Counted from the stretch's first letter, positions 55,878 through 64,000 are shown. The stretch is DNA of 64,000 bases from Enterococcus ureilyticus (GCF_001730315.1 NZ_MIKC01000004.1:62001-126000), one strand, 5' to 3'. Notes: a model not told the origin generated them from the letters alone. Numbers and translations are program-made.

Positions 55878-55880
55878 TTA

Positions 55881-57686
55881 CTATTTAATATATTCTTCTG
55901 TTAAGTCCATAAACTCATTCACATCTTTAATTACTTGGTCGATCCCTGCTTGCCAAAAATCTGGTTTGGTTAAATCAACTCCTAGATGTTTTTTAGCTAA
56001 ATCTTCTGAAGTCATTGACGCAGTATCACGAAGCAAGGCAATATATTGATCTTCAAAATCACTACCTTGTTCATTTGCGTATGCATAAATCCCCATACTG
56101 AATAAATAACCAAATGTATAAGGGAAGTTATAAAACGGTACATCGTCAATAAAGAAATGCAATTTACTTGCCCAAAAATGTGGGTGGTAAGTTCCTAAGC
56201 TGTTTTGGTAGCTTTCTTGTTGCGCTTCAAGCATCAACTCAGTTATTTCATCCTCACTAAGCAATCCTTTTTGACGAGCTTCATAGAAGTTATTTTCGAA
56301 TATAAAACGAGAATGGATATTCATAAACATTGCGATCGCATTTTGCATTTTAGTATCCAATAAATTAATTTTTTCTTCTGCTGTCTCAGCTTCTTTTAAG
56401 GTAGCATCAGCCACAATCAATTCTGCGAAGGTACTAGCTGTTTCAGCAACGTTCATCGCATATTCCCGATCAAGTGATGGCAAATCCCACATCACGCTGC
56501 TATGGAACGCATGACCCAATTCATGAGCTAAGGTTGCGACTTCATTGATTGAATTACCAAAAGTCATAAAGATCCTGGATTCTTTTGTTTCAGGAAGTTC
56601 GGTACAATATCCTCCTGGACGTTTGTCTGGACGATCTTCAGCTTCGATCCAGCTTTTTTCAAAAGCCTCTTTAGCGAATGTAGCCATCTTAGGACTGAAC
56701 TTTTCAAAGTTTTCTAAAATAAAAGCAGCAGCTTCATCAAAGCAATAAGATTTTTCCTTTAAATCGCCTAAAATAATCGGTGCATCTTGATCCTGCCAAT
56801 CCATTTTTTCTTTTCCAAATAGTTGTGCTTTGCGAGTTAAAAAGTCGATAAAAGGTTGTTTATTTTTTTGAATCGTTGCCCACATAACGTCAAGTGTTTC
56901 TTTTTGCATCCGATTATAATTTAGTGGCTTTTCTAAGAAATCAGTAACGCCATGTAATTTATAATCGCTTAAACGAAAACCATCTAAGTGATTTAAGGTA
57001 TCCGCTAATAGAGGAGCTTTTTCACTCCAAGCCTTTTCCCATTCGTGGAATAGTGTTGCACGAACCTCTGGATTTGGGTCACTCATCATTCGATTGAACG
57101 CTTGACCAGCTGAAAGCTCAGTGAGTTGTCCAGCTTCTTCAAAAGGGATGGTAATACTAGCAACAATAGTATCATAATGGCTGCTCCAAGCATTTAATCC
57201 ATCTAAAGACAAGGTATTGATAATGTTCTCTTCTTGCTCTGACAATAATCGCAAACCATCACGACGAATTTCATTTAAACGAAAAGCGATTGATTTGAAG
57301 ACAGGTAAAGTAGTAAGGGATTGCCAATTATCCTCAGAAATTTCGGTCAACTTTTTAGTGAAAATAGTTTCTGCAAGCTGAATGGCTGGTAATAAAGAAA
57401 AGAGATCACCAGATAAAATTTTAGCCTTTTTATCTTTTGTATCAGCAGATGATAGCGCGTTAATAAAGCTGCTGCATTGAGAGAAACCATCTGAGATTTC
57501 TCCTTGCAAGGCTAAAATTTGTTGTAATTCCTGATAATCAGCATCATTTTCTGGTGCCCATTTCTCGATACTTTGATGATAGTGTTTACTTTGTTCTTTT
57601 AGCTTAGTTAGTCGTTGTTCCAATTGTACTGAGTGGCTGCCGCCAGGAAAAATGCTATCTAAATCCCAAACAAGCGAATACGTCAT
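55881..57686 (-). CDS. M3 family oligoendopeptidase (PepF-like)
   Basis: Cytosolic zinc metallopeptidase that degrades oligopeptides. The HEXXH site is in ATLAHELGHAFHSSV near residue 390, with the third ligand Glu in NVAETASTFAELIV. 601 residues, the usual length. The clade starting MTYSLVWDLDSIFPGG differs somewhat from classical lactococcal PepF. Monocistronic, ATG at 57686 preceded by AAGGAA. Confidence 0.9.
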   Translation of the reverse strand: MTYSLVWDLDSIFPGGSHSVQLEQRLTKLKEQSKHYHQSIEKWAPENDADYQELQQILALQGEISDGFSQCSSFINALSSADTKDKKAKILSGDLFSLLPAIQLAETIFTKKLTEISEDNWQSLTTLPVFKSIAFRLNEIRRDGLRLLSEQEENIINTLSLDGLNAWSSHYDTIVASITIPFEEAGQLTELSAGQAFNRMMSDPNPEVRATLFHEWEKAWSEKAPLLADTLNHLDGFRLSDYKLHGVTDFLEKPLNYNRMQKETLDVMWATIQKNKQPFIDFLTRKAQLFGKEKMDWQDQDAPIILGDLKEKSYCFDEAAAFILENFEKFSPKMATFAKEAFEKSWIEAEDRPDKRPGGYCTELPETKESRIFMTFGNSINEVATLAHELGHAFHSSVMWDLPSLDREYAMNVAETASTFAELIVADATLKEAETAEEKINLLDTKMQNAIAMFMNIHSRFIFENNFYEARQKGLLSEDEITELMLEAQQESYQNSLGTYHPHFWASKLHFFIDDVPFYNFPYTFGYLFSMGIYAYANEQGSDFEDQYIALLRDTASMTSEDLAKKHLGVDLTKPDFWQAGIDQVIKDVNEFMDLTEEYIK

Positions 57687-57801
57687 AAATGATTCCTTCT
57701 TTCTTTAATCTATACCTTCTAGTATATCATAAGAAAAAAGATTGAGTGATTGTTTACTTTAACCAAAAAGGCTACTATAATAAAACAGACGAGGTGACAA
57801 A

Positions 57802-58305
57802 TTGAAAAAACAGTTGAAAAATAGTAATTTTTATATATTTATGGCATTTTTGATCATGGCGGTTCTATTTTATAGCTCTTCTCAAACCTATGAACAACAA
57901 TCCCAAGTTGGATTACTAGATAAGTTATTGGGCAACCAACCATTTAAAGAGCAGTTAAAAGGCATTTCATTCGGCTATGCTGGAAGCGAAGTGAGTATTC
58001 AGGCGAGGGGCTATGCAAAATTTGTGGAATTCTTTATCCGTAAAGGGGCTCATTTTGGTACCTATTTTTTATTAGGTGGTAGTTGGTTTATCGGACTGAA
58101 TATGAAAATCAAACAGCCACTCTTAATAGCTGTGGTAGCATGGCTTACAGCAACAGGATATGCTGGTTTAGATGAATACCACCAAATGTTGACAGGTGGT
58201 CGTACCCCTTTATTTCAAGATGTGATGCTAGATTCTATAGGAGCACTTACAGCAGTTGTTCTTTGTTTGCTAGTGATTGGAATCAAAAAAATGCGGAAAA
58301 AATAA
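57802..58305 (+). CDS. VanZ-like family membrane protein
   Basis: 167 residues with about four helices. The VanZ family signature is visible: RKGAHFGTYFLLGG near residue 93 and GLDEYHQMLTGGRTPLFQDVMLDSIG near 130. VanZ itself raises teicoplanin resistance, but most chromosomal homologues have no known role, and no van genes are nearby. The TTG or ATG question is open: the frame starts TTG at 57802 with GAGGTG upstream. Confidence 0.83.
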   Translation: MKKQLKNSNFYIFMAFLIMAVLFYSSSQTYEQQSQVGLLDKLLGNQPFKEQLKGISFGYAGSEVSIQARGYAKFVEFFIRKGAHFGTYFLLGGSWFIGLNMKIKQPLLIAVVAWLTATGYAGLDEYHQMLTGGRTPLFQDVMLDSIGALTAVVLCLLVIGIKKMRKK

Positions 58306-58339
58306 AGATTAATGCTTGAATTTTACTATTATTGAGAAA

Positions 58340-58388
58340 AAAAGTGTTTGCGCTATAGCTTACAATGGTATAGCACAAACACTTTTTT
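58340..58388 (+). terminator. Terminator after the vanZ-like gene
   Basis: AAGTGTTTGCGCTATA pairs with TATAGCACAAACACTT (one mismatch), then TTTTT. Confidence 0.88.
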
Positions 58389-58496
58389 TAATTTAATTCA
58401 AAAATCAGCCTTAAGCTGGATGAAAATCACCTAAAAAAATTCTATTATGATAAATAGAATGAATAAAAATGACGATGAAAGGAGTGTCGAGAGATA

Positions 58497-58889
58497 ATGA
58501 AACGTTTCTGTAAATCAATCATTGCGACAATCCTTGTCTTGGCAGTCATAATCATTGGTCTTAGAATTTATACATACAATAATACATCATCGGCTGCGGC
58601 AATCGTAGATCGTTTTAATCCTCTTGTCAAAACGGAAGTTCTTTATACTAAAACAACGAATAAGTATGACTATAAATTCCCAGATGCCGTTAGTAAAATA
58701 GAGAACTTTGCTTATATACAATCCTGTTACACTAAAAATGGTGACATACGAAAACTAGAATATATTTCATTCGGCAAACAACTTACTCCTGAAAAATTTT
58801 TGAAAATAACGGCTAAAGGCCAAAGTGTACTAGATTGGGAAGAAGTAAATGAACAGCAACTACCAGAAAAAGTTTTACCATTATTGTAG
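58497..58889 (+). CDS. YxeA family protein (DUF1093)
   Basis: 130-residue exported protein: one N-terminal hydrophobic segment (IIATILVLAVIIIGLRIY) that is a signal anchor or peptide, then an OB-like DUF1093 domain with SCYTKNGDIRKLEYISF and VLDWEEVNEQQLPEKVL, typical of YxeA. The function is unknown. AAAGGAG is about 14 bases upstream and GAGAG closer to the ATG. Confidence 0.72.
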   Translation: MKRFCKSIIATILVLAVIIIGLRIYTYNNTSSAAAIVDRFNPLVKTEVLYTKTTNKYDYKFPDAVSKIENFAYIQSCYTKNGDIRKLEYISFGKQLTPEKFLKITAKGQSVLDWEEVNEQQLPEKVLPLL

Positions 58890-58968
58890 TAAAATGAAAA
58901 AACTCTTATAAATAAGCTAACCAAATTTAAAAGATATTGCTCTATACTGAAAATGGGGAGTGATAGTC

Positions 58969-59178
58969 ATGGAAAAGATGGAGATCAAGAAATCTATAGC
59001 AAGAGATACAGGGACGATAGCTAGCTTGGGAATGTTTGCCTATCGGATTTTTCCTGATACAAAAAGCGTGAATATTCAGCTACTAAACGGTGAGCAAGAA
59101 GAGCGGACTGTTCCATTGAAAACAGGCGAAACATTTTTTTTGCGGGGCTTGGAGCTTTGTCTAGAGCTAATTGACTGA
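58969..59178 (+). CDS. Small hypothetical protein (69 residues)
   Basis: Not recognised. The frame reads MEKMEIKKSIARDTGTIASLG, is predominantly beta-like in the second half (IQLLNGEQEERTVPLKTGET) and ends in LELCLELID. No membrane segment or motif. I chose the ATG at 58969 with GGGGAG 8 bases upstream; a GTG at 58960 lies on that site. Followed by its own terminator at 59186-59233. Confidence 0.6.
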   Translation: MEKMEIKKSIARDTGTIASLGMFAYRIFPDTKSVNIQLLNGEQEERTVPLKTGETFFLRGLELCLELID

Positions 59179-59185
59179 ACGAGAT

Positions 59186-59233
59186 AATGGAGGGGAAATA
59201 AAAGCGAACGGGCTTTGTTTCCCCTCCATTTTG
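59186..59233 (+). terminator. Terminator before yebC
   Basis: AATGGAGGGGAAA pairs perfectly with TTTCCCCTCCATT, then TTG. Confidence 0.82.
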
Positions 59234-59382
59234 TATAAATGTAATATTGAAAAAACAGAGCAAGCTGTTGATCGATTCGCCGAAAATCTGAGTAAGGGTT
59301 GCAACTATTAAGAAGCATAGTAAAATAGAAGGTAAATAAGCATAGCTCACATGCTAGGCTTTACTATGAGGAGGAACAATGA

Positions 59383-60120
59383 ATGGCAGGTCACAGTAAA
59401 TGGAAAAATATTCAAGGTAGGAAAAATGCCCAAGATGCTAAACGAGGCAAAATTTTTCAAAAATTATCAAGAGAAATCTATATGGCGGCTAAAGCAGGCG
59501 GTGTTGACCCAGCAACGAATGCAGCACTGAGATTGGTAATGGATAAAGCGAAGGCGGCCAATATGCCAAATGATAATATTGATCGTGCACTCAAAAAGGC
59601 AAGCAATGTCGGAGAAAATGAGCATTATGATGAAATCACTTATGAAGGTTATGGACCTGCCGGTGTGGCGATTCTTGTTTATGCATTGACAGACAATCGC
59701 AATCGAACTGCAACCAATGTCCGGGTTGCCTTTACTAGAAATGGCGGCTCTCTAGGTGAAACGGGTTCTGTTAGTTATATGTTTGATCGGAAAGGGTATA
59801 TCGCAATTGAACGTGCAAATTTATCTGTAGATGAAGATACGATGTTTGAAAATGTACTGGAAGCAGGAGCAGAGGATCTAGAAACTTCTGAAGAGGTATT
59901 TGAGATTTATACAGCGCCGGAGGATTTTACGATGGTCCGGGACACGCTTGAAGAAGAAGGCTATACCTTAGCACAAGCAGAATTAACAATGGTTCCACAG
60001 ACTTTAGTTGAGTTAGATGCTGATCAACAAGCACAATTGCAAGTCTTGATCGACAAATTAGAAGAAGATGATGATGTATCGGAAGTATATACCTCAGCGG
60101 ATATGTCATTATTTAATTGA
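59383..60120 (+). CDS. yebC: YebC/PmpR/TACO1 family regulator
   Basis: 245 residues with the family start [20 protein letters not shown] and motifs [27 protein letters not shown] and [14 protein letters not shown]. Members act as transcription regulators and, in recent work, as translation factors at proline-rich stretches. GAGGAGG lies upstream of the ATG at 59383. It is not beside ruvC as in many bacteria. Confidence 0.93.
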   Translation: MAGHSKWKNIQGRKNAQDAKRGKIFQKLSREIYMAAKAGGVDPATNAALRLVMDKAKAANMPNDNIDRALKKASNVGENEHYDEITYEGYGPAGVAILVYALTDNRNRTATNVRVAFTRNGGSLGETGSVSYMFDRKGYIAIERANLSVDEDTMFENVLEAGAEDLETSEEVFEIYTAPEDFTMVRDTLEEEGYTLAQAELTMVPQTLVELDADQQAQLQVLIDKLEEDDDVSEVYTSADMSLFN

Positions 60121-60190
60121 AAAATAATGACAGACAGTTGTCATCCTTTTCGTGGTAATCTATAGCCATCAAGTGAATGGAGATGTGAGG

Positions 60191-60727
60191 ATGGATTATC
60201 GAATTGAAGCGAAAGAAGCATGGACTGTCGCAGGTTATGCAAAAGAAATATCCAAAGTGGAAGGGAAAGAGGATTTTTTTGGAATTTCTCGTTTTTGGTC
60301 AGGTTTGACAGAAGAAGAAATCAATCAGTTGATGTCTGTGACAGATGGAACTATCCAAGGATTACTTGGTGTTTCAGACAGTAATCAAGAAAAACAAGAG
60401 CGCTTTAATTACCTGATAGCAACGAGGAAAAGTGATAAAAGAACAGCTGCGAGTAGCCTAGAACTTATCCAAATTCCTAAATCTGACTGGGCAATAGTTG
60501 AATGTGTTGGTGCAATTTCAGCGGGTGTTACTGCTCTGGATGACAAACAATCTGTTAAGCCTAATGCGTTGATGCAATTAAAAGTCAAAACAAGTGTGCC
60601 TTGGGAAATGGGTGGGAGCATTGAGAACACTCAGATGCCAAGAATAGAGTTTTATCCATTGGGGGATATGACGGCTGAGGAATACAAGTGTGAATTATGG
60701 ATTCCTATCAAGACAGAGAAAAGATAA
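60191..60727 (+). CDS. GyrI-like/AraC effector-binding domain protein
   Basis: About 178 residues with no DNA-binding domain. The arrangement MDYRIEAKEAWTVAGYAKEI, FGISRFWSGL, then SDWAIVECVGAI and a C-terminal FYPLGDMTAEEYKCELWIPI is that of stand-alone bacterial-transcription-activator effector-binding (GyrI-like) proteins that bind small ligands. I chose the ATG at 60191; an upstream frame starts at 60152. The role here is unknown. Followed 24 bp later by a DUF1801 gene. Confidence 0.75.
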   Translation: MDYRIEAKEAWTVAGYAKEISKVEGKEDFFGISRFWSGLTEEEINQLMSVTDGTIQGLLGVSDSNQEKQERFNYLIATRKSDKRTAASSLELIQIPKSDWAIVECVGAISAGVTALDDKQSVKPNALMQLKVKTSVPWEMGGSIENTQMPRIEFYPLGDMTAEEYKCELWIPIKTEKR

Positions 60728-60751
60728 GTCATTCAAAAAAAGAGGGATGAA

Positions 60752-61150
60752 ATGAAAACAATAATAGATAGCAATGTGGCAAATGTTTTTGAAGGATATC
60801 CTGAACGCTACCGTCAACCGTTATTACAAATCAGAGAATTGATTTTCAGCACAGCAGCAAGTCTGAACGCTGTCGGTGAGGTTGAAGAAAGCTTAAAATG
60901 GAATCAACCTTCATATGCAACAACAATAACGAAATCTGGGAGCCCAATTCGTATCGATCGTTTTGGTGCTGAAAAAATTGCTTTATTCTTTCATTGTCAA
61001 ACAACCTTGGTGGAAGAATTCCGTGCTTTGTTTGGAGAAGGATTAGAATTCTCCAAAAATCGAGCGATTGTTCTTGATCCTGATAAAGAACTTCCAATCA
61101 ATGAATTGGCTTTTTGTATTGAACAGGCGCTAATGTATCATAAAAGGTAA
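60752..61150 (+). CDS. DUF1801 family protein (YdhG/YdeI-like)
   Basis: 132 residues: YPERYRQPLLQIRELIFSTA at the start, EESLKWNQPSYAT in the middle and KIALFFHCQTTLVEEFRALF, the DUF1801 pattern. The function is unknown. It probably shares a transcript with the GyrI-like gene. Converges on the LacI-type regulator. Confidence 0.78.
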   Translation: MKTIIDSNVANVFEGYPERYRQPLLQIRELIFSTAASLNAVGEVEESLKWNQPSYATTITKSGSPIRIDRFGAEKIALFFHCQTTLVEEFRALFGEGLEFSKNRAIVLDPDKELPINELAFCIEQALMYHKR

Positions 61151-61187
61151 ATGAAACGAAAAAAATAACCCGAAAGAAAACTGATTT

Positions 61188-62135
61188 TTAGTTTTGTCTC
61201 GGGCTTTTTTTATGTCGTTTAATAAATGTATAAGGAATAGAGACCGTTCTGATTTTTCCTTCTAGTAATAGCTGAAAAGCTGCTTCTCCGCATTTATCAA
61301 TATGGTGGTCAATCGTAGAAAAATTTAATAATTGGCTAGAGAGTAAGTTTTCTTCACCGATTACTATTACTTTTTCTTGAGAAAGCTGTTGTAAAATCCC
61401 AGCGGCTACATCATCCCCATTTGTAACGATCACTTCAAGATCTTTTAACTTTGCAAAATGAATCCCAGCTTGGATCCCATCTTCAAAGGAACGACAGTTT
61501 CTAACAAGCATAGTTTCTTTTAAGCTGCCGATAACCTCTTTATAAGAGCGTAAAATTAAACCTGTGCTGGCACTTTCCTTTTCTGTTCGTCCAACCGTTA
61601 AGCCAATAGTGCGGTAACCTTGTTTTTTCAAGTTGGTGAACAGATCAATATAAGACTCTTCACGTTTGATTGACACACAGGCAATTGGAAAATCAGCTGT
61701 ATCTTCACAACAAACGATCGGTGCATGTTTAAGATAGCTTGCAATTTGTTCAAAGGAGCTTTTTTTTGATGTGATGATCATCCCATCCCACGCTTTTGCG
61801 GCTAAATCATCTAAATAACGCTTCTCCACCTCAAGATCATAATTTGTAGGTAAAAGTGTTACTTTATAGCCATCACGAAAAGCGGCGTTCAAAATGCCAC
61901 TGACGATTTTCTCAGAATAAGGATGATTGGCATACGGAATCATGACAGCAATGTGTTTTGACTTTCCACTACTTAAATCCCGCGCTTTGCTATTCGGGAT
62001 ATAGTCAAGTTCATGCATAATCTTTAAAATTTTTGCTCGTTTTTCTTCAGAGACATACGGATGCTCATTTAAAACACGTGAAACTGTCGCAACAGAATAG
62101 CCAGATAGCTTGGCAATATCACGAATATTTGCCAT
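61188..62135 (-). CDS. LacI family transcriptional regulator
   Basis: 315 residues. N-terminal helix-turn-helix NIRDIAKLSGYSVATVSRVL with the hinge helix (NSKARDLSSGKSKHIAVMIP), then a periplasmic-binding-like sensor domain (IVVTNGDDVAAGILQQL in the C-terminal part). The effector is unknown. Upstream, on the same strand, are a gene of unknown function (62154-62444) and a promoter whose spacer contains a CG-centred palindrome, probably its own operator. Start ATG at 62135 with AAAGGAG. Confidence 0.9.
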   Translation of the reverse strand: MANIRDIAKLSGYSVATVSRVLNEHPYVSEEKRAKILKIMHELDYIPNSKARDLSSGKSKHIAVMIPYANHPYSEKIVSGILNAAFRDGYKVTLLPTNYDLEVEKRYLDDLAAKAWDGMIITSKKSSFEQIASYLKHAPIVCCEDTADFPIACVSIKREESYIDLFTNLKKQGYRTIGLTVGRTEKESASTGLILRSYKEVIGSLKETMLVRNCRSFEDGIQAGIHFAKLKDLEVIVTNGDDVAAGILQQLSQEKVIVIGEENLLSSQLLNFSTIDHHIDKCGEAAFQLLLEGKIRTVSIPYTFIKRHKKSPRQN

Positions 62136-62153
62136 AAACGACTCCTTTCCAAA

Positions 62154-62444
62154 CTAGTAATTAGCACTTAAAGGTCGTAGGATGTACTTTAAAAAAGGCA
62201 TCAGATGATTGCCATAATCAAGAAAGTGATAATGTTCTTTTTTATAATCAAAACAGACAAAATCAAGCTCGCCTTCTTTACCAAAGGTCAGTCCTTCTAT
62301 TTCAGCCAATTTTACTGCTTTATCGATTGGTTTGCAATAGTTATTCAGACTTCGAATAACCAGTACGTCATCCCAACTTGTTAAAGAAACAAAGTAGTAA
62401 TCAAGTCCTAAATGATCTGTCAACTCAAGCATACCATTCATCAT
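62154..62444 (-). CDS. Hypothetical protein co-transcribed with the LacI regulator
   Basis: 96 residues, not recognised. It has LDYYFVSLTSWDDVLVIRSL in the first half and LDFVCFDYKKEHYHFLDYG in the second, rich in aromatic residues and Asp, with no membrane segment. ATG at 62444 has GGAGGAG 7 bases upstream. It lies 18 bp before the LacI gene in the same direction and is first in the unit, so it may be the regulator's partner or a sensor; that is only context. Confidence 0.6.
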   Translation of the reverse strand: MMNGMLELTDHLGLDYYFVSLTSWDDVLVIRSLNNYCKPIDKAVKLAEIEGLTFGKEGELDFVCFDYKKEHYHFLDYGNHLMPFLKYILRPLSANY

Positions 62445-62473
62445 AATGTGACTCCTCCTGTCTTTGTTTCAAC

Positions 62474-62502
62474 TATAAAGTATGAAACGCGTATCAGGTC
62501 AA
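62474..62502 (-). promoter_or_regulatory. Promoter with LacI-type operator in its spacer
   Basis: On the minus strand TTGACC (62497-62502), a 17-bp spacer and TTTATA (62474-62479). The spacer contains TGATACGCGTTTCA (62483-62496), a CG-centred palindrome with one mismatched pair, of the LacI/CcpA type. The position would give autorepression. Confidence 0.72.
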
Positions 62503-62525
62503 GAGGTATTGTCTAATTTAGTTTG

Positions 62526-63464
62526 TTACAAATTATTTATAACAATTTCTTGTTCAAACCGATCAATATCAATTTGCTTCATTTCTGGAAACCAATTTAA
62601 CACATTTGCTGTTGAATAGCTAATGGCTTTTTTTAAGACATCAAGGTCATCTAGTTGCTCTAATGTGAGATATTTCACCAATCCACCTAGAAAAAAATCT
62701 CCGCAGGCAATTGGATTTTTAGCTTTTACAGGCGGTAGTGAAAGATGATAGATTTTTTGATTTAGCTTTGCAATAACACCTTTGGCGCCAAGTGTGATAA
62801 TAAAATATGGAATAGCAGCTGCTGTTTTTGACTTCAGAAAATCAGCATAATCTTCTAATTCAGTAAAAGTATGATCCGGGACTAAATCAACTAATTCTTC
62901 ATCATTGATTTTGATAACATCAGGATTTTTGTGAAATGCTTCAACTAAAGCGGATCCACTAGTATCAATAAAAAAACGAACGTCTTGACCCTTTAACTGT
63001 TCTTGAATTTGGGCAATATAATCATCAGGCATTCCTTTCATCAGAGAACCAGAAAAAACAACAGTATCTTTAGGCTGGATAGCCTTCAGTAGTTGTTGGG
63101 TAAATTTATTCAATAAAAGCGCATCTAACACGAAGCTATTTTCGTAAATAGGATAAATTTTATTGGCTGTTGTATCTACAATAATAGAGCAACATCGTGT
63201 ATTGCGATCTACCTCGATTGTCTCTAACTGGATGTCTCTTGTTGAGGCGAGTTCTTTTAAATAGTTCCCATTTCGCCCACCTAAAATTGTATGGATACAA
63301 TAAGGAACCATTCCTTCTTCAAAGTCCAAAGCATAAGCAACGTTAAAACTCTTACCACCTGCAAATTCTTTGACTTTGTAGGGTCGGTTGGGCGTCTCAG
63401 CAGTGAAATTCTCTATCAATAATGTACGATCGATCGCTGGATTTGGGCAAATCAAATGAATCAT
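62526..63464 (-). CDS. PfkB family sugar kinase (1-phosphofructokinase/LacC-like)
   Basis: Ribokinase-fold kinase of 312 residues. NPAIDRTLLIENF and EFAGGKSFNVAYAL near the N-terminus match the hexose-phosphate kinase group (FruK, LacC, PfkB). The usual GAGD anion-hole/catalytic motif is altered to IACGDFFLGG; Asp is kept. VVFSGSLMKGMPDDY is the second conserved block. I chose the ATG at 63464 (MIHLICPNPAID) since AAAGGAG is 9 bases upstream; two earlier ATGs abut it. Divergent from a DeoR regulator, which fits a sugar-phosphate pathway gene. Confidence 0.82.
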   Translation of the reverse strand: MIHLICPNPAIDRTLLIENFTAETPNRPYKVKEFAGGKSFNVAYALDFEEGMVPYCIHTILGGRNGNYLKELASTRDIQLETIEVDRNTRCCSIIVDTTANKIYPIYENSFVLDALLLNKFTQQLLKAIQPKDTVVFSGSLMKGMPDDYIAQIQEQLKGQDVRFFIDTSGSALVEAFHKNPDVIKINDEELVDLVPDHTFTELEDYADFLKSKTAAAIPYFIITLGAKGVIAKLNQKIYHLSLPPVKAKNPIACGDFFLGGLVKYLTLEQLDDLDVLKKAISYSTANVLNWFPEMKQIDIDRFEQEIVINNL

Positions 63465-63491
63465 TATCATCATCTCCTTTAATTTACTGAA

Positions 63492-63520
63492 ATAATAGCA
63501 TCAAAAGCAAAAATAATCAA
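63492..63520 (-). promoter_or_regulatory. Promoter of the PfkB-type kinase gene
   Basis: On the minus strand TTGATT (63515-63520), a 17-bp spacer and TATTAT (63492-63497). The -10 lies in GATGCTATTATT, which is repeated exactly at the divergent promoter. Confidence 0.65.
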
Positions 63521-63588
63521 CAAAACTTTTGCTTTATGTTAGATAAAGCAAAGTTTGTGAAGTTAAAGCAAAATAAAAGCAAAAAAAG
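63502..63588. promoter_or_regulatory. AAAGCAAA repeat cluster, probable DeoR operators
   Basis: Copies of AAAGCAAA (or TTTGCTTT) occur near 63503, 63527, 63545, 63565 and 63576 between the two divergent promoters. DeoR-type sugar regulators bind short repeats of this kind; the specific link to this protein is inference. Confidence 0.6.
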
Positions 63589-63590
63589 TG

Positions 63591-63618
63591 TTGCATTTTT
63601 ATTTGCAGATGCTATTAT
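63591..63618 (+). promoter_or_regulatory. Promoter of the DeoR-type regulator gene
   Basis: TTGCAT (63591-63596), a 16-bp spacer and TATTAT (63613-63618), within GATGCTATTATT. Confidence 0.6.
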
Positions 63619-63655
63619 TATGTTAACGATTACAAAGAGTTTAGGAGGCCAAAAG

Positions 63656-64000
63656 ATGAATGCACAAGAAAGAAAAGACTACATCTTAGACATTTTAAAA
63701 AAGAATCATTCTGTTAAAATTTTGAAGTTAAGTAAAGAATTACGTGTGACAAGAGAAACCATTCGCAAAGATCTATATGAATTAGAAAAAGAAGGCTTAA
63801 TCAAGAAAATCCATGGTGGGGCCGTTCTGGATAGCTCTAACCAAGAAACAGATTATGAACGCCGTAAAGGAGAGTATCAAGAAGAAAAAACAGCTATTGC
63901 AAAGCAAGCAGCGAAACATATCGAAGAGGGCGACACAATTTATTTAGACTATGGAACGACTACTTTGGCACTAGCCAAAGAAATCATGAATTTTAAAAAT
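63656..64000 (+). CDS. DeoR family transcriptional regulator, 3' end outside window
   Basis: 115 codons are visible. The frame reads MNAQERKDYILDILKKNHSV, then the DeoR helix-turn-helix with VTRETIRKDLYELEKEGLIK and IHGGAV, followed by the start of the sugar-phosphate-binding domain (GDTIYLDYGTTTLALAKE). TTAGGAGG is 6-8 bases upstream of the ATG at 63656. It is divergent from the PfkB-type kinase gene and probably controls it. Confidence 0.88.
   Translation, partial: MNAQERKDYILDILKKNHSVKILKLSKELRVTRETIRKDLYELEKEGLIKKIHGGAVLDSSNQETDYERRKGEYQEEKTAIAKQAAKHIEEGDTIYLDYGTTTLALAKEIMNFKN

Noticed and set aside
57802-58305. Vancomycin or teicoplanin resistance cluster
   Set aside because: Only a VanZ-like protein is present; no vanA/B/H/X/S/R genes lie nearby, and VanZ-like proteins are common in Firmicutes.
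60121-60150. Terminator after yebC
   Set aside because: ATGACA/TGTCAT forms only a short AT-rich stem without a clean T run; too weak to call.

Overview
The window is a gene-dense, AT-rich stretch of a Firmicutes chromosome. Protein families and gene order point to the genus Enterococcus, in a lineage related to E. faecalis: plsX next to an auxiliary acyl carrier protein, a complete opp operon, rnc-smc-ftsY, the fused glutathione synthetase gshF, rpsO-pnp-mreC-mreD and a SagA-type NlpC/P60 hydrolase. A complete trp biosynthesis operon is present; from memory E. faecalis lacks one, so a related species is more likely (inference). No transposase, prophage, CRISPR array, tRNA or rRNA gene was seen. 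Both ends are cut inside genes: fakA on the left and a DeoR-type regulator on the right.

Layout. 1-5.8 kb: fakA, recG, plsX and acpB (fatty acid incorporation, DNA repair). 6.2-12 kb: oppDFBCA peptide importer. 12-19.2 kb: ndk, then the rnc-smc-HAD-ftsY operon. 19.2-21.5 kb: an intergenic stretch holding a previously uncalled 27-codon Fst-type toxin with a likely antisense RNA, then yitT and an isochorismatase-like hydrolase on the minus strand. 21.7-28.7 kb: gshF, yueI-like, and a Fur-box-controlled siderophore ABC importer (yclNOPQ type). 28.7-39.9 kb: a tryptophan cluster with a Trp T-box leader before an OppA-like lipoprotein and pepT, then two successive T-box units before trpEGDCFBA. 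40-48.2 kb: acetyltransferase, YktB-like, lepB, an HrtBA-like ABC exporter, rpsD with leader, a 26-residue Gly-rich peptide gene, an FNT channel, AlkD-like, a HAD hydrolase and def. 48.4-55.8 kb: rpsO, pnp, mreC, mreD and two paralogous secreted cell-wall hydrolases. 55.9-61.2 kb: M3 peptidase, VanZ, YxeA-like, YebC and small proteins. 61.2-64 kb: an autoregulated LacI-type regulator with an unknown partner, then a PfkB-type sugar kinase divergent from the DeoR regulator.

Most notable is the non-coding DNA. The oppA-like/pepT unit and the trp operon both carry leaders whose specifier triplet reads UGG, so peptide scavenging and tryptophan synthesis appear to share one tRNA-Trp signal. Three related hairpin repeats follow the three T-box terminators, a 135-bp tandem repeat fills the DNA before trpE, and three tandem palindromic elements of about 120 bp separate trpF from trpB; the first contains the trpF stop codon. 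Other structures worth attention are a long stem-loop in the pnp leader, a palindrome inside the acpB promoter, a LacI-type operator inside its own promoter, matching promoter blocks before the two cell-wall hydrolases, and a divergent sugar-kinase/DeoR promoter region full of AAAGCAAA repeats.
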